Notes under the pieces: generated by a model | The model's database searches: none | The model's input: only the letters and a program-made list of their open reading frames with translations | What the model was told of the DNA's origin: nothing | In this document: piece after piece, positions 51,204 through 60,898 of the stretch | How positions within the stretch are numbered: the first letter of the stretch is position 1 | How the letters are laid out: every line of letters starts with the position of its first letter | Source: Mesorhizobium sp. Z1-4 | GTDB lineage: Bacteria; Pseudomonadota; Alphaproteobacteria; Rhizobiales; Rhizobiaceae | Direction of reading: 5' to 3' | DNA length: 64,000 bases | Assembly: GCF_004000235.1 (NCBI RefSeq) | Contig: NZ_RCIO01000002.1 | Location: forward strand, 327,501-391,500 | Made by a program: the position numbers and the translations under genes

Positions 51204-52241
51204 ATGAGCAATGAAATGAAGGCGCTGGTGAAGGCCAAAGCCGAGCCGGGTCTCTGGATGGAACGCGTGCCGGTGCCCGAACCCGGGCCGGACGAGGTGC
51301 TGATCAAGGTGCGCAAATCGGCGATCTGCGGCACCGACGTTCATATCTGGAAATGGGACGAATGGTCGGCAAAGACCGTGCCGGTGCCGATGGTCGTGGG
51401 CCACGAATTCTGCGGCGAGATCGTCGATACCGGCAAGGCGGCGACCAGGTACACGATCGGGCAGCGGGTTTCCGGCGAGGGTCACGTGGTCTGCGGCACC
51501 TGCCGCAACTGCCGGGCGGGTAGAGGACATCTGTGCCGCAACACGCTGGGCGTCGGCGTCAACCGGCCAGGCTCATTCGCGGAATATCTGTGCATCCCCG
51601 AATCCAATGTCGTGCCGATACCGGACGACATTCCCGACGAGATCGCGGCGATCTTCGACCCCTTCGGCAATGCCGTGCACACCGCGCTCAGCTTCGACCT
51701 GGTGGGCGAGGACGTCCTGGTGACGGGTGCCGGGCCGATCGGGATAATGGGCGCGCTGGTGGCGCAGAAGGTCGGTGCGCGCAAGGTGGTAATTACCGAC
51801 ATCAGCCCCTACCGCATCGCGCTCGCCAAACGCATGGGCGTTCAGCACGTGGTCAATGCCGGCGAGGAAACGCTGAAGCATGTGATGGAACGCATCGGTA
51901 TGACGGAGGGTTTCGACGTCGGGCTCGAAATGTCGGGCGCCGCACCTGCCATGCGCGACATGATCGACACCATGAACAATGGCGGCAAGATCGCGTTGCT
52001 CGGCATCGCGCCGACCGAATTCGCCGTCGACTGGAACAAGATCATTTTCAAGATGCTCAATGTGAAGGGCATCTACGGGCGCGAAATGTATGAAACTTGG
52101 TACAAGATGATCGCGCTCGTGCAGTCGGGACTGGACCTCAGCGAACTCATCACCCACAGGATTTCGATCGACGATTACGAGGCCGGATTTGCCGCAATGA
52201 TCTCCGGCGAGGCTGGCAAGGTCGTCATGGATTGGGGCTGA
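51204..52241 (+). CDS. tdh: L-threonine 3-dehydrogenase
   Basis: A 345-residue zinc-dependent alcohol dehydrogenase of the threonine dehydrogenase type. Catalytic zinc ligands are Cys42 (ICGTDVH), His67 and Glu68 (GHEFCGE). A structural zinc site with four cysteines follows ([19 protein letters not shown]). The NAD-binding motif is [12 protein letters not shown]. It oxidises threonine to 2-amino-3-ketobutyrate. A GGAGGG site precedes the ATG. Its 3' end overlaps the convergent kinase gene by 17 nt. Confidence 0.95.
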   Translation: MSNEMKALVKAKAEPGLWMERVPVPEPGPDEVLIKVRKSAICGTDVHIWKWDEWSAKTVPVPMVVGHEFCGEIVDTGKAATRYTIGQRVSGEGHVVCGTCRNCRAGRGHLCRNTLGVGVNRPGSFAEYLCIPESNVVPIPDDIPDEIAAIFDPFGNAVHTALSFDLVGEDVLVTGAGPIGIMGALVAQKVGARKVVITDISPYRIALAKRMGVQHVVNAGEETLKHVMERIGMTEGFDVGLEMSGAAPAMRDMIDTMNNGGKIALLGIAPTEFAVDWNKIIFKMLNVKGIYGREMYETWYKMIALVQSGLDLSELITHRISIDDYEAGFAAMISGEAGKVVMDWG

Positions 52242-53367
52242 GTTTCAGCACAATCGCAAGATCCATCACATTGGTGCCGGTGGGGCCGGTGACCAGGCGG
52301 TCGCCGGTCTCTCGCAGAAAGCGGCCGGCATCCGCCGCTGCCAGTGCGGCGTCCGCGCCGGGCTTTCTGTTGAAGCTCTTCCCGTCGACGATGGCGCCCG
52401 CCGCTTCCGTCGGGCCGTCCGTGCCGTCGGTGCCCGCCACAAGACAGGTGAGATCGTCGCGGCCCGCTATCCGCTTGGCGACGAGCAACGCCAGCGCCTG
52501 ATTGCGTCCGCCTTCGCCGGGTGATGGCGGCAGCTGGACCGTCGGTTCGCCACCGAAGATGTATATGCCGGCAGGACCATCCACGCAGACTGCCACAATG
52601 TGGTCGGCAGCTTCGGCGACATCGCAATAGAGCGTCTCTTCATTGCGAATGACGCGGAGACCAATCTTCGCCGCAAGCAGTGCTACAGCCTCTCTGGCCA
52701 CGGCGTTTGAAGCGATGATCTCGCCCTCATATGGAATCTCGGGGTTGGCGCAGGCGCCGATGCCGGAGCTGATGATGCCGATATCGTCGCCCTCGACGTC
52801 CGAGATCGCCAGAGCGCGAATGGATTTGCCCCTAAACTCGGCCAGCAACCGCCCGCCCTTTACCCGCGAGAGCGATTTACGTTTGGCGTTGATGGTCGCG
52901 ATGTCGGCGCCGCCGGCGACAAGCTCGTCCGTGGTGCGCCGCAGTTCGGCGAGATCTATGTCATCAACCAGATCTTCGACCAGCGCCGACGCGCCGCCCG
53001 AGACGAGCACCAGCAGCTCGGTGTCAGCCGTGCATTCGCGGACAAACTCGAGGCAGCGCCGCCCGGCAGCCAGGCTGTCGGCATCCGGGATGGGATGGCT
53101 GCTTTCCATGATTTCGGCCGGCAGACCGGCAAGGCGCTCATCCGCCGCGTGGCCATGTTTTGTCGCGATCAATGCGCGATGACCAGCGGGTAGACCGGGA
53201 AGCGCCCCGAGATACATGGAGGCGGCGGCCTTGCCGAGCGCAAGCACGGCGGTGAAACGTGCGGCTTCAGATCGCGGGAGCGCCGTGGCGACTGCGGCCT
53301 CGCCCTGAACGGCGGCAACGCCTGCACTGAACAGCTTGGTCAGCTCTGCTCTCGGATCGACGTTCAT
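52225..53367 (-). CDS. Glycerate kinase type 2 (MOFRL family)
   Basis: A 380-residue protein with an N-terminal DUF4147-like domain ([31 protein letters not shown]) and a C-terminal MOFRL domain ([42 protein letters not shown]). It converts D-glycerate to 2-phosphoglycerate in serine/glyoxylate metabolism. Slightly shorter than the usual 420 residues, through trimmed loops in the N-terminal half. Convergent with tdh and overlapping it. The 195-nt gap upstream (53368-53562) shows no motif. Confidence 0.92.
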   Translation of the reverse strand: MNVDPRAELTKLFSAGVAAVQGEAAVATALPRSEAARFTAVLALGKAAASMYLGALPGLPAGHRALIATKHGHAADERLAGLPAEIMESSHPIPDADSLAAGRRCLEFVRECTADTELLVLVSGGASALVEDLVDDIDLAELRRTTDELVAGGADIATINAKRKSLSRVKGGRLLAEFRGKSIRALAISDVEGDDIGIISSGIGACANPEIPYEGEIIASNAVAREAVALLAAKIGLRVIRNEETLYCDVAEAADHIVAVCVDGPAGIYIFGGEPTVQLPPSPGEGGRNQALALLVAKRIAGRDDLTCLVAGTDGTDGPTEAAGAIVDGKSFNRKPGADAALAAADAGRFLRETGDRLVTGPTGTNVMDLAIVLKLSPNP

Positions 53368-53562
53368 TAAGGCTCCCGCGGCATGCTCGCCGGAGCTTGT
53401 TACGTCACGGGTCTCTCACGTTCAACTCGCGATCCATCTGGCGCGCTTTGTACAAAAATGAACGGAATTGTTGGTCGGAAACGGTCTGTGCGCATTATAG
53501 TCGCGCCGTGTCGGCAATCGGGCTGATTCATCGCCTCATTGGCCGACCGGAGAGGTGACTGC

Positions 53563-54369
53563 ATGGAAGGTTTTCCGGATTCCGAAACGCTGGACCTCGA
53601 AGCCGAGAATGGCTGGCTCACGGTCTGGTTCAACTCGCCCGAAAACCGCAACGCGCTGACTGCCGAGCGCGCGCGGGAACTCACCGCGCTGTGCGGCATG
53701 CTGGCCACGTCCGGCACGTTTCGCGGCGTCGTCTTTCGCGGGCGCGGTGGCGTATTCTGCGCCGGCGGCGATCTCAAATCCTTCGGCCGCATGTCTTCCG
53801 GGCAGGCGGGCTATGATGAGATCCACGCGCTGAGCCTGGCCGGTGCAGAGTTGTTCGACGCCGTAGCTGCATTGCCGCAATATACGATCATGGCAGTCGA
53901 GGGCTCGGCGATGGCCGGCGGACTGGGCCTCACCTGTCTCGGCGATTACGTGGTTGCGACACGCGATGCGAAATTCGCGCTCAGCGAAGTACGGATCGGG
54001 CTGACGCCGGCGCAGATCGCACCTTTCGTCATTCAGCGCTTGGGACTTCGGGTCGGGCGCTTACTCATGCTTTCCGGCGCGCGGTTCGATGGCGAGGAAG
54101 CACGTTCGATAGGTTTGGTGGACGCTGTCGCTGAAGATGCCGACGCGCTTGCGGCCGCAATCGAACATCAGAAGAAACTGATTGCCGGCGCGGCACCCGG
54201 CGCGGTGGCGGCGATCAAGGCGCAGATCGCGCAACTGCCATTTCAATCGCGAGACGAGCAGAAACAAGCCGCGGCGGACAGCTTCGCAAAACGAATGCTT
54301 TCGGACGAGGCGCGTGAGGGCATTGCGTCGTTTGTCGAGAAGAGGAAGCCGAGCTGGACGAACGGCTGA
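53563..54369 (+). CDS. Enoyl-CoA hydratase/isomerase family protein
   Basis: A 268-residue crotonase-fold protein: FNSPENRNALTAE, the oxyanion block FCAGGDLKSFGR, GSAMAGGLGLTC, and SEVRIGLTPAQIAPFV with the glutamate position occupied. Start ATG 53563 has GGAGAGG upstream; an earlier TTG is unlikely. It opens the acyl-CoA operon that ends at 60898. In leucine- or terpene-type pathways this slot is filled by a methylglutaconyl-type hydratase. Confidence 0.92.
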   Translation: MEGFPDSETLDLEAENGWLTVWFNSPENRNALTAERARELTALCGMLATSGTFRGVVFRGRGGVFCAGGDLKSFGRMSSGQAGYDEIHALSLAGAELFDAVAALPQYTIMAVEGSAMAGGLGLTCLGDYVVATRDAKFALSEVRIGLTPAQIAPFVIQRLGLRVGRLLMLSGARFDGEEARSIGLVDAVAEDADALAAAIEHQKKLIAGAAPGAVAAIKAQIAQLPFQSRDEQKQAAADSFAKRMLSDEAREGIASFVEKRKPSWTNG

Positions 54370-54436
54370 GAAGACAACTATTGCGCCGGCGCGCGAAGCG
54401 CGGTCTGGTGCAGAACAGGCGGGAGGCAGCTAACGC

Positions 54437-55228
54437 GTGGAACAGGTTCAGGATTTTCTAGCGGAAAGCGAGGCGCTCGCCGAGGCGGTATCTGCGCTGC
54501 CTGAAGCCGAATGGAACGCCAAGACGCAGTTCAAAGGCTGGACGGTCAACGATGTCTTCGTGCACCTGACGTTCTGGAACCGCGCTGCCGACCAGTCGCT
54601 TTTCGAGCCTGACGCGTTCAACGCCACGCTTGGCACGATTATCGCCGAGATGGGGAAAGGCGGGCTCCGGCCGATCGAGAACCGCGCGATCGCGGAGCGG
54701 GGCCGGGCGCTGCTCCGGCTTTGGCAGGACGGCTATCGCGACATGGCGCGGCGCTGGGCCGAAGTCGACCCGAAGGCGCGGTTGAAATGGGTTGGGCCGG
54801 AGATGTCGGCGCGCTCCTCCATCACCGCACGCCAGATGGAGACCTGGGCGCACGGGCAGGAGATATTCGACCTGATGGGGCTTGAGCGCGCCGAGGCTGA
54901 CCGCGTGCGCAATATCGTCTTTCTGGGCGTCAACACATTCGGCTTCGCCTTCAAGCTGAACGGACTTGCGGTGCCGGAGCAGGTGCCGCGGCTCATTCTG
55001 ACCGCGCCATCGGGTGCCGTCTGGAATTTCGGCAACGATCAAAGCCCCGACTCGATCGAGGGTTCGGCGGTCGAATTCGCGCAAGTGCAGACGCAGACGC
55101 GCAACATCAAAGATACTGCGCTCAAGGTGTCCGGTCCGGTCGCCGAAAAGTGGATGGAGATCGCGCAGTGCTTTGCCGGTGCGCCCGAACCGCCGCCTGC
55201 GCCCGGCACCCGGTTCCGGGCCGCGTGA
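54437..55228 (+). CDS. TIGR03084-like protein (maleylpyruvate isomerase/DinB-type fold)
   Basis: A 263-residue protein matching the TIGR03084 pattern: an N-terminal four-helix DinB/mycothiol-isomerase fold with metal histidines (WTVNDVFVHLTFWNR, later QMETWAHGQEI), followed by a C-terminal SCP2-like domain (about 170-255). GTG start, GGGAGG upstream. The homologues with known activity use mycothiol, which alphaproteobacteria do not make, so its cofactor here is unclear. It lies one base before the acyl-CoA dehydrogenase. Confidence 0.85.
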   Translation: MEQVQDFLAESEALAEAVSALPEAEWNAKTQFKGWTVNDVFVHLTFWNRAADQSLFEPDAFNATLGTIIAEMGKGGLRPIENRAIAERGRALLRLWQDGYRDMARRWAEVDPKARLKWVGPEMSARSSITARQMETWAHGQEIFDLMGLERAEADRVRNIVFLGVNTFGFAFKLNGLAVPEQVPRLILTAPSGAVWNFGNDQSPDSIEGSAVEFAQVQTQTRNIKDTALKVSGPVAEKWMEIAQCFAGAPEPPPAPGTRFRAA

Positions 55229-55229
55229 C

Positions 55230-56396
55230 ATGCTGACGACGGAAGGCCCGGACCAGTATTTCAGCGAAGAGCACGTCGCCATGCGCGCGGCGATGCGCAA
55301 ATTTGTAGCTGCTGAAATCACGCCGAACATCGAGGCCTGGGAAGAGGCCGGGCGAGTGCCGCGCGAAACCTATCGCAAGGCAGGCGAGATCGGCCTGATC
55401 GGCGTCAGCTATCCTGAGGAGCTTGGCGGTCTCGGCGGCGACCCTTTCATGGCGATCGCGGTGAACGAAGAGATTTGCCGCTGCGGCTCGGGCGGCGTGG
55501 TGGCAGCACTTGGCTCGCACGCGATTTCCATGCCGCTGGTGGTGGCCCACGGAACCGAGGAGCAGAAGCGGAAATTCGTTGCGCCGGTCGTGGCCGGCGA
55601 GAAGATTGCCGCACTTGCCGTCACCGAGCCCGGCGGCGGCTCGGACGTCGCAGCGCTCAGGTGCCGGGCCGTGCGTGATGGCGACCACTATGTCGTCAAC
55701 GGCGAGAAGACTTTCATCACGTCGGGCGTCGAGGCAGATGTGCTGACGGTGGCGGTGCGTACCTCCGACGATGCGGGTGCCGGCGGCATCTCCTTCCTGA
55801 TCGTGGAAGGCGACACGCCGGGCCTTCAGCGAACCGCGCTGAAGAAGATGGGCTGGCATGCTTCCGACACCGGCCATCTCGTGTTCGACAATGTGCGGGT
55901 GCCGGCCGAAAATCTGCTCGGCGCCGAAGGACGCGGCTTCATGGCCGCGATGCTCAACTTCAACAACGAACGGCTGATGATTGCCGTTCAGGCCTACATC
56001 ATGGCCGAGGTCTGTTTTCAGGAGGCGCTGTCCTGGGCGCGCGACAGGCAGGCCTTCGGCAAACCGATCTCGCAGCATCAGGTGATCCGCCACAAGCTGG
56101 TCGATATGGCGGCGCGCATCGATGCCGCGAAGACACTCGTTTATGACATCGTGTGGCGTCACGCGCGCAAGCTCGACCCGATCAACGTGCATGTCGCTCG
56201 CACATCGATGGCGAAAGTGACGGCCACGGCGGCCATGAAATTCTGCGCCGATGAGGCAGTGCAGATACTGGGCGGCATGGGCTACATGCGGGGCACGGCG
56301 TCGGAGCGCATCTACCGGGAGGTCAAAGTGCTCACAATCGGCGGCGGCACGGACGAGGTGATGAAGAACCTCGCCGCGGCGCAGATGGGTATCTGA
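55230..56396 (+). CDS. Acyl-CoA dehydrogenase
   Basis: A 388-residue flavoenzyme. FAD/substrate blocks are ALAVTEPGGGSDVAALRCRA and FITSGVEADVLTVAVRT. The C-terminal motif reads IGGGTDEVMKNL, so the usual catalytic Glu of short/medium-chain enzymes is absent there. Glu247 in FNNERLMIA takes its place, as in isovaleryl- and long-chain-type dehydrogenases. Start ATG 55230 lies 1 nt after the previous stop. It fits a branched acyl-CoA substrate. Confidence 0.93.
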   Translation: MLTTEGPDQYFSEEHVAMRAAMRKFVAAEITPNIEAWEEAGRVPRETYRKAGEIGLIGVSYPEELGGLGGDPFMAIAVNEEICRCGSGGVVAALGSHAISMPLVVAHGTEEQKRKFVAPVVAGEKIAALAVTEPGGGSDVAALRCRAVRDGDHYVVNGEKTFITSGVEADVLTVAVRTSDDAGAGGISFLIVEGDTPGLQRTALKKMGWHASDTGHLVFDNVRVPAENLLGAEGRGFMAAMLNFNNERLMIAVQAYIMAEVCFQEALSWARDRQAFGKPISQHQVIRHKLVDMAARIDAAKTLVYDIVWRHARKLDPINVHVARTSMAKVTATAAMKFCADEAVQILGGMGYMRGTASERIYREVKVLTIGGGTDEVMKNLAAAQMGI

Positions 56397-56410
56397 GCGG
56401 AGGCGGTGCC

Positions 56411-57268
56411 ATGTCCAAGGTAATGATCACATGCGCGCTCAATGGCGTGCTCACCGATCCCAAACAGCATTCGGTTCCGGTGACACCGGCCGAGATGGCG
56501 GCCGAGGCGAAGCGCGCCTACGATGCGGGCGCGTCGATCATGCACATCCATCTCAGACAGCAGGGAGAGGGCAAGGGTCATCTGCCAAGCTGGGACATCG
56601 CGCTTTCGAAAGAGGTGCAGGCGGCTATCCGCGAAGCCTGCCCGGGCGTAATCATCAATCACACGACCGGCACAGTGGGACCGGATTATCAGGCCGCGCT
56701 CGATGTGGTGATGGAGACAAGGCCTGAGATGGCGGCCTGCAATGCCGGCTCGCTCAACTATCTCAAGCTGAAGCGCGACGGCAGCTGGGCCTGGCCGCCA
56801 ATGCTCTTCGACAACACGCCGCAGAAGGTGCAGCATTTCATCGATGCGATCACCGGTGTCGGCGCGGTGCCGGAGTTCGAATGCTTCGACACCGGTATCG
56901 TGCGCAGCGTGGGTATGTATCAGGCGAACGGCATGTTCAAAGGCACGGCGCAGGTGAATTTCGTCATGGGCGTGGCGTCCGGCATGCCGGCTCGCGGCGA
57001 CCTTCTGCCGATCCTGAAAGACCTCGCGCCTGAAGATTCGCGCTGGCAAGTCACAGCAATAGGACGCGCCGAAATCTGGCCGTTGCACCGACTGGCGGCC
57101 GAACTCGGCGGTCATCTGCGCACGGGGCTCGAAGACACCTTCTATCTGCCCGACGGAGAGAAAGTTACTTCCAACGGCGCGCTGATCGAGGAGATGGCGC
57201 AAGTGGCCCGCGATGCCGGGCGCGACATCGCTTCGCCTGCCGAGGCCCGGGCGATTCTGGGCATATGA
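56411..57268 (+). CDS. BKACE-family beta-keto acid cleavage enzyme (DUF849)
   Basis: A 285-residue TIM-barrel enzyme of the beta-keto acid cleavage family. The metal-binding MHIHLR, NHTTGTVGP, and GLEDTFYLPDG near the C-terminus are the family landmarks. These enzymes convert a beta-keto acid plus acetyl-CoA to acetoacetate plus a new acyl-CoA. It sits between the dehydrogenase and carboxylase genes, where HMG-CoA lyase would stand in a leucine pathway. Confidence 0.9.
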   Translation: MSKVMITCALNGVLTDPKQHSVPVTPAEMAAEAKRAYDAGASIMHIHLRQQGEGKGHLPSWDIALSKEVQAAIREACPGVIINHTTGTVGPDYQAALDVVMETRPEMAACNAGSLNYLKLKRDGSWAWPPMLFDNTPQKVQHFIDAITGVGAVPEFECFDTGIVRSVGMYQANGMFKGTAQVNFVMGVASGMPARGDLLPILKDLAPEDSRWQVTAIGRAEIWPLHRLAAELGGHLRTGLEDTFYLPDGEKVTSNGALIEEMAQVARDAGRDIASPAEARAILGI

Positions 57269-57336
57269 AATTGCATGCCGGTGATACGGTAGGCTGAGCG
57301 AAGCGCTGCTTGGCGCCGCAAGGACAGGACAGAGAC

Positions 57337-58953
57337 ATGCCGCAACTACAGACATCGGTTTCGCCGGCGTCACCGCAGTTTCAGACGAATGCCGATGGTA
57401 TGCACGCGCTGATCGACGAGCTGCGCGGGATCGAGGCGCGTGCGATTGCCGCTTCCGATGCTTCGCGGGAAAGGTTCGAAAAGCGCAACCAGCTATTGCC
57501 GCGCGAGCGCGTTGCGCTTCTGCTCGATGCCGGGCGGCCCTTTGTCGAGCTTGCCAAGCTGGCCGGCTACTGCATGGATACGCGGAACCCCGAAAAATCG
57601 GTTCCGGGCGCGGGGGTGATCGCCGGCATTGGTTATGTATCAGGCGTGCGCACCATGGTCGTGGCGTCGGACTCCGGCATTGCCGCTGGTGCGCTGCAGC
57701 CGGGCGGGCTGAAGAAGATATTGCGCGTTCAGGAAATCGCGCTCGCCAACAAGCTGCCCTTCGTGCAGCTGGTGGAAAGTGCCGGCGCGAACCTCACCGC
57801 CTACCGGGTGGAAGACTTCGTCGAAGGCGGCGCGACCTTTCGCAATCTGGCCCGCATGTCGGCCGCCGGCCTGCCGGTGATAACAGTCACGCATGGCTCG
57901 TCCACAGCGGGCGGAGCCTATCAAACAGGGTTGTCGGATTACATCGTCATGGTGCGTGGGCGCACGCGCGCTTTCCTGGCCGGGCCGCCACTTCTCAAGG
58001 CCGCCACGGGCGAAATCGCGACGGAGGAGGAACTCGGCGGGGCGGAAATGCACACCGGCATTTCGGGCCTGGGCGACTATCTCGCCGAAGACGACAGGCA
58101 TGCCATTGCGATTGCCCGCGAGATCATGGCAGGCATCGACTGGCCGCAGGAGGACAGCGAAGAACGCGATTTCGCTGCACCGCTCTATGAGGCCGAAGAG
58201 CTGCTCGGCATCATGCCGATGGATTATCGCCAGCCGGTCGACATGCGCGAAGTTATCGCGCGAATTGCCGATGGATCGGAATTCCTGGAATTCGGCGAGC
58301 GCTATGGCGGGCAGACCGTATGCGGCACGATCCGTCTTTGCGGCTGGCCGCTCGGGGTCATCACCAATAACGGGCCGATCGATCCGGCAGGTGCGTCGAA
58401 GGCAACGCATTTCATCCAGGCCTGCTGCCAGGCCGGTACGCCGATCCTCTATCTCAACAACACGACCGGTTTCATGGTTGGCCGCTCCTACGAGGAAGAC
58501 GGCATCATCAAGCACGGTTCGAAGATGATCCAGGCGGTGACCAACGCGACCGTGCCGCAATTCACCATCTATTGCGGAGCTTCCTTCGGGGCCGGCAATT
58601 ACGGCATGTGCGGGCGCGGCTTCGATCCGCGCTTCTGCTTCTCGTGGCCGAACGCCAAGACGGCGGTGATGGGCGGAGAACAGGCTGCGGGCACCATGAT
58701 CGAGGTGCAGAAGGCGCGGGCGGCGCGCAAGGGCGAGGAACTCGACCAGGCGCAGCTCGATACGATGAAGGCTGCGATCGTGCAGATGTTCAACGGCCAG
58801 ATGGATGCATTCTACAATTCGGCGCGGCTTCTGGATGACGGCGTGATCGACCCGCGCCAGACCCGCGAGTTGCTGGCCGAGCTCATGTCGATTGCGCGGG
58901 CGGGCGACCGGCGGCAGCCGAACCGCATGCAGTTTGCCGTGGCGCGGCCGTGA
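57337..58953 (+). CDS. Biotin-dependent acyl-CoA carboxylase, carboxyltransferase (beta) subunit
   Basis: A 538-residue carboxyltransferase of the methylcrotonyl/geranyl-CoA carboxylase beta type. Landmarks are GAGVIAGIGYVSGVRTMVVA, ESAGANL, HGSSTAGGAYQTGLSDYIVM and, in the C-domain, FGAGNYGMCGRGFDPRF. Start ATG 57337 is chosen over an upstream TTG. Transfers CO2 from biotin to an enoyl-CoA. The alpha subunit gene follows after 10 nt. Confidence 0.92.
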   Translation: MPQLQTSVSPASPQFQTNADGMHALIDELRGIEARAIAASDASRERFEKRNQLLPRERVALLLDAGRPFVELAKLAGYCMDTRNPEKSVPGAGVIAGIGYVSGVRTMVVASDSGIAAGALQPGGLKKILRVQEIALANKLPFVQLVESAGANLTAYRVEDFVEGGATFRNLARMSAAGLPVITVTHGSSTAGGAYQTGLSDYIVMVRGRTRAFLAGPPLLKAATGEIATEEELGGAEMHTGISGLGDYLAEDDRHAIAIAREIMAGIDWPQEDSEERDFAAPLYEAEELLGIMPMDYRQPVDMREVIARIADGSEFLEFGERYGGQTVCGTIRLCGWPLGVITNNGPIDPAGASKATHFIQACCQAGTPILYLNNTTGFMVGRSYEEDGIIKHGSKMIQAVTNATVPQFTIYCGASFGAGNYGMCGRGFDPRFCFSWPNAKTAVMGGEQAAGTMIEVQKARAARKGEELDQAQLDTMKAAIVQMFNGQMDAFYNSARLLDDGVIDPRQTRELLAELMSIARAGDRRQPNRMQFAVARP

Positions 58954-58963
58954 GGAAAGCGAC

Positions 58964-60898
58964 GTGACGAAAATCACCAAACTCCTCATCGCCAATCGCG
59001 GCGAGATCGCCGTCAGGGTTATGCGCACCGCGCGGCAGATGGGCATCGCCACGGTCGCTGTCTATTCGGAAGCGGATAAGGGCGCGGTCCATATGACGAG
59101 CGCCGACGAGGCGGTTTGCATAGGCGGTGCAGCACCTGCTGAGAGTTATCTCCGGGTCGATGCAATCATCGAGGCGGCGCGGGCAACGGGCGCCGACGCG
59201 ATCCATCCGGGCTACGGCTTCCTCGCCGAAAACCCGGCACTGTCTGCCGCCTGCGCCGACGCCGGCATCATCTTCGTCGGACCCTCGGCCGAGGCGATTG
59301 CCAATATGGGCGACAAGGCCGCGGCGAAGCGGCTGATGGAGGCGGCGGGCGTGCCATGCGTTCCCGGCTATGATGGTGCCGACCAGACACCTGCGACGCT
59401 GCTTGCAAAGGCGAAAGAGATCGGCTTCCCGATCATGATCAAGGCGACTGCCGGCGGCGGCGGACGCGGCATGCGGCTGGTGAACGCGGAAGCCGACTTC
59501 GAGGCAGCGCTCTCTTCCGCCGTGTCGGAAGCAAAGTCGGCTTTCGGCGACGGCACCGTTCTTCTGGAACGTGCCATAGTCAATCCGCGCCATGTCGAAA
59601 TCCAGATCATGGCCGACTGCCACGGCAATGCGATCCATCTCGGCGAACGCGACTGTTCTGTGCAGCGGCGGCACCAGAAGCTGATCGAGGAAGCGCCGTC
59701 GCCTGCCGTAGATGCCAGTCTGCGCGCGCGCATGGGCGAGGCTTCGGTGAAGGCCGCACTTGCCATCGGCTATGAGGGTGCCGGCACGTTCGAATATCTG
59801 CTCGATAGCGACGGACAGTTTTATTTCATGGAGATGAATACGCGACTGCAGGTGGAGCACCCGGTGACGGAGGCCGTGACCGGGCTTGACCTCGTCGAGC
59901 TGCAATTGCGAATCGCGGCCGGCGAGGCGCTGCCGCTCGGTCAGGCGGATGTGACGATTTCGGGCCACGCTGTCGAGGTGCGATTGTGCGCGGAAGATCC
60001 CGACGAGGGTTTCATGCCGCAAAGCGGGCGGCTCGCTCGCTGGAAGCCGGCCAATAACATCCGCGCCGACCATGCCTTGCGCGACGGTGCGGATATCCCG
60101 CCGTTCTACGATTCCATGATCGCGAAGCTGATTGCGCATGGTTCCGACAGGGATGCCGCGCTGCGGAAGCTGATCGCCGGGCTCGGCGAAACGCAGGCGC
60201 TTGGCGTACGCACCAATCAGCGGTTCCTCGCTGACTGTCTGCGGCACCCGGTGTTTGCGGCGGGCCAGGCGACAACCGCTTTTATCGCCGATCAAAGTGC
60301 TGAACTGATGCCGGATCGGGAGGACGAAGATCGCGCCATGGCCGGTCTTGCCGGGGCACTGATGCGCGCCGCGGACGGTACCTCGCTGGCGCATGGCTTC
60401 GCTGCGCCGCTCGGGCTTGCGCGCGGTGAGCGGGTCTTCTCCCCGCGCATTGTCGCTTATGGCGGGGGACGCTGCGAGATCCACGATGGCGGCGAGGTCC
60501 GGTCGGTGAGAGTTACGGGCAGGGATAGGGATTCAATCCAGTTCGAGGATGGCGGGAGATCGCGAAAGGCAGGTCTTGTTCTGTCGGGCGGTGTGGCGTG
60601 GCTTCATCTGGATGGGCGGAGCCGCGATTTCACCGATCTCACTTTTGCGCCGGAAGTCACCGCCGATGCCGCGGGCGACGGCAAGGTACGCGCCTCGATG
60701 AATGGCACCGTCGTCTCGGTCGCGGTCAAAGCCGGCGACGCCGTTGCCAAGGGGCAAACCATGCTGGTGCTTGAAGCGATGAAAATGGAACACGCGCATG
60801 TGGCCGGCGCGGATGGCACGGTTGCGGCCGTTCACGTCGAGCCCGGCGCCCAAGTGACGGCGCATGCGGTGCTCGCCGAAATCGAGATCCAGTCATGA
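58964..60898 (+). CDS. Biotin-dependent acyl-CoA carboxylase, biotin carboxylase/carrier (alpha) subunit
   Basis: A 644-residue protein. It starts [19 protein letters not shown] (biotin carboxylase), has the ATP-grasp loop [14 protein letters not shown] and [13 protein letters not shown], and ends with a biotinyl domain in which Lys607 (VLEAMKMEH) is the attachment site. GTG 58964 with GAGGAAAG upstream. With the preceding beta subunit it forms a methylcrotonyl/geranyl-CoA-type carboxylase. It overlaps anmK by 4 nt. Confidence 0.94.
   Translation: MTKITKLLIANRGEIAVRVMRTARQMGIATVAVYSEADKGAVHMTSADEAVCIGGAAPAESYLRVDAIIEAARATGADAIHPGYGFLAENPALSAACADAGIIFVGPSAEAIANMGDKAAAKRLMEAAGVPCVPGYDGADQTPATLLAKAKEIGFPIMIKATAGGGGRGMRLVNAEADFEAALSSAVSEAKSAFGDGTVLLERAIVNPRHVEIQIMADCHGNAIHLGERDCSVQRRHQKLIEEAPSPAVDASLRARMGEASVKAALAIGYEGAGTFEYLLDSDGQFYFMEMNTRLQVEHPVTEAVTGLDLVELQLRIAAGEALPLGQADVTISGHAVEVRLCAEDPDEGFMPQSGRLARWKPANNIRADHALRDGADIPPFYDSMIAKLIAHGSDRDAALRKLIAGLGETQALGVRTNQRFLADCLRHPVFAAGQATTAFIADQSAELMPDREDEDRAMAGLAGALMRAADGTSLAHGFAAPLGLARGERVFSPRIVAYGGGRCEIHDGGEVRSVRVTGRDRDSIQFEDGGRSRKAGLVLSGGVAWLHLDGRSRDFTDLTFAPEVTADAAGDGKVRASMNGTVVSVAVKAGDAVAKGQTMLVLEAMKMEHAHVAGADGTVAAVHVEPGAQVTAHAVLAEIEIQS

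Noticed and set aside
58883-60484. Minus-strand open frame of 533 codons opposite the carboxylase alpha gene
   Set aside because: The plus strand encodes a complete biotin carboxylase with all motifs; the antisense product has none.
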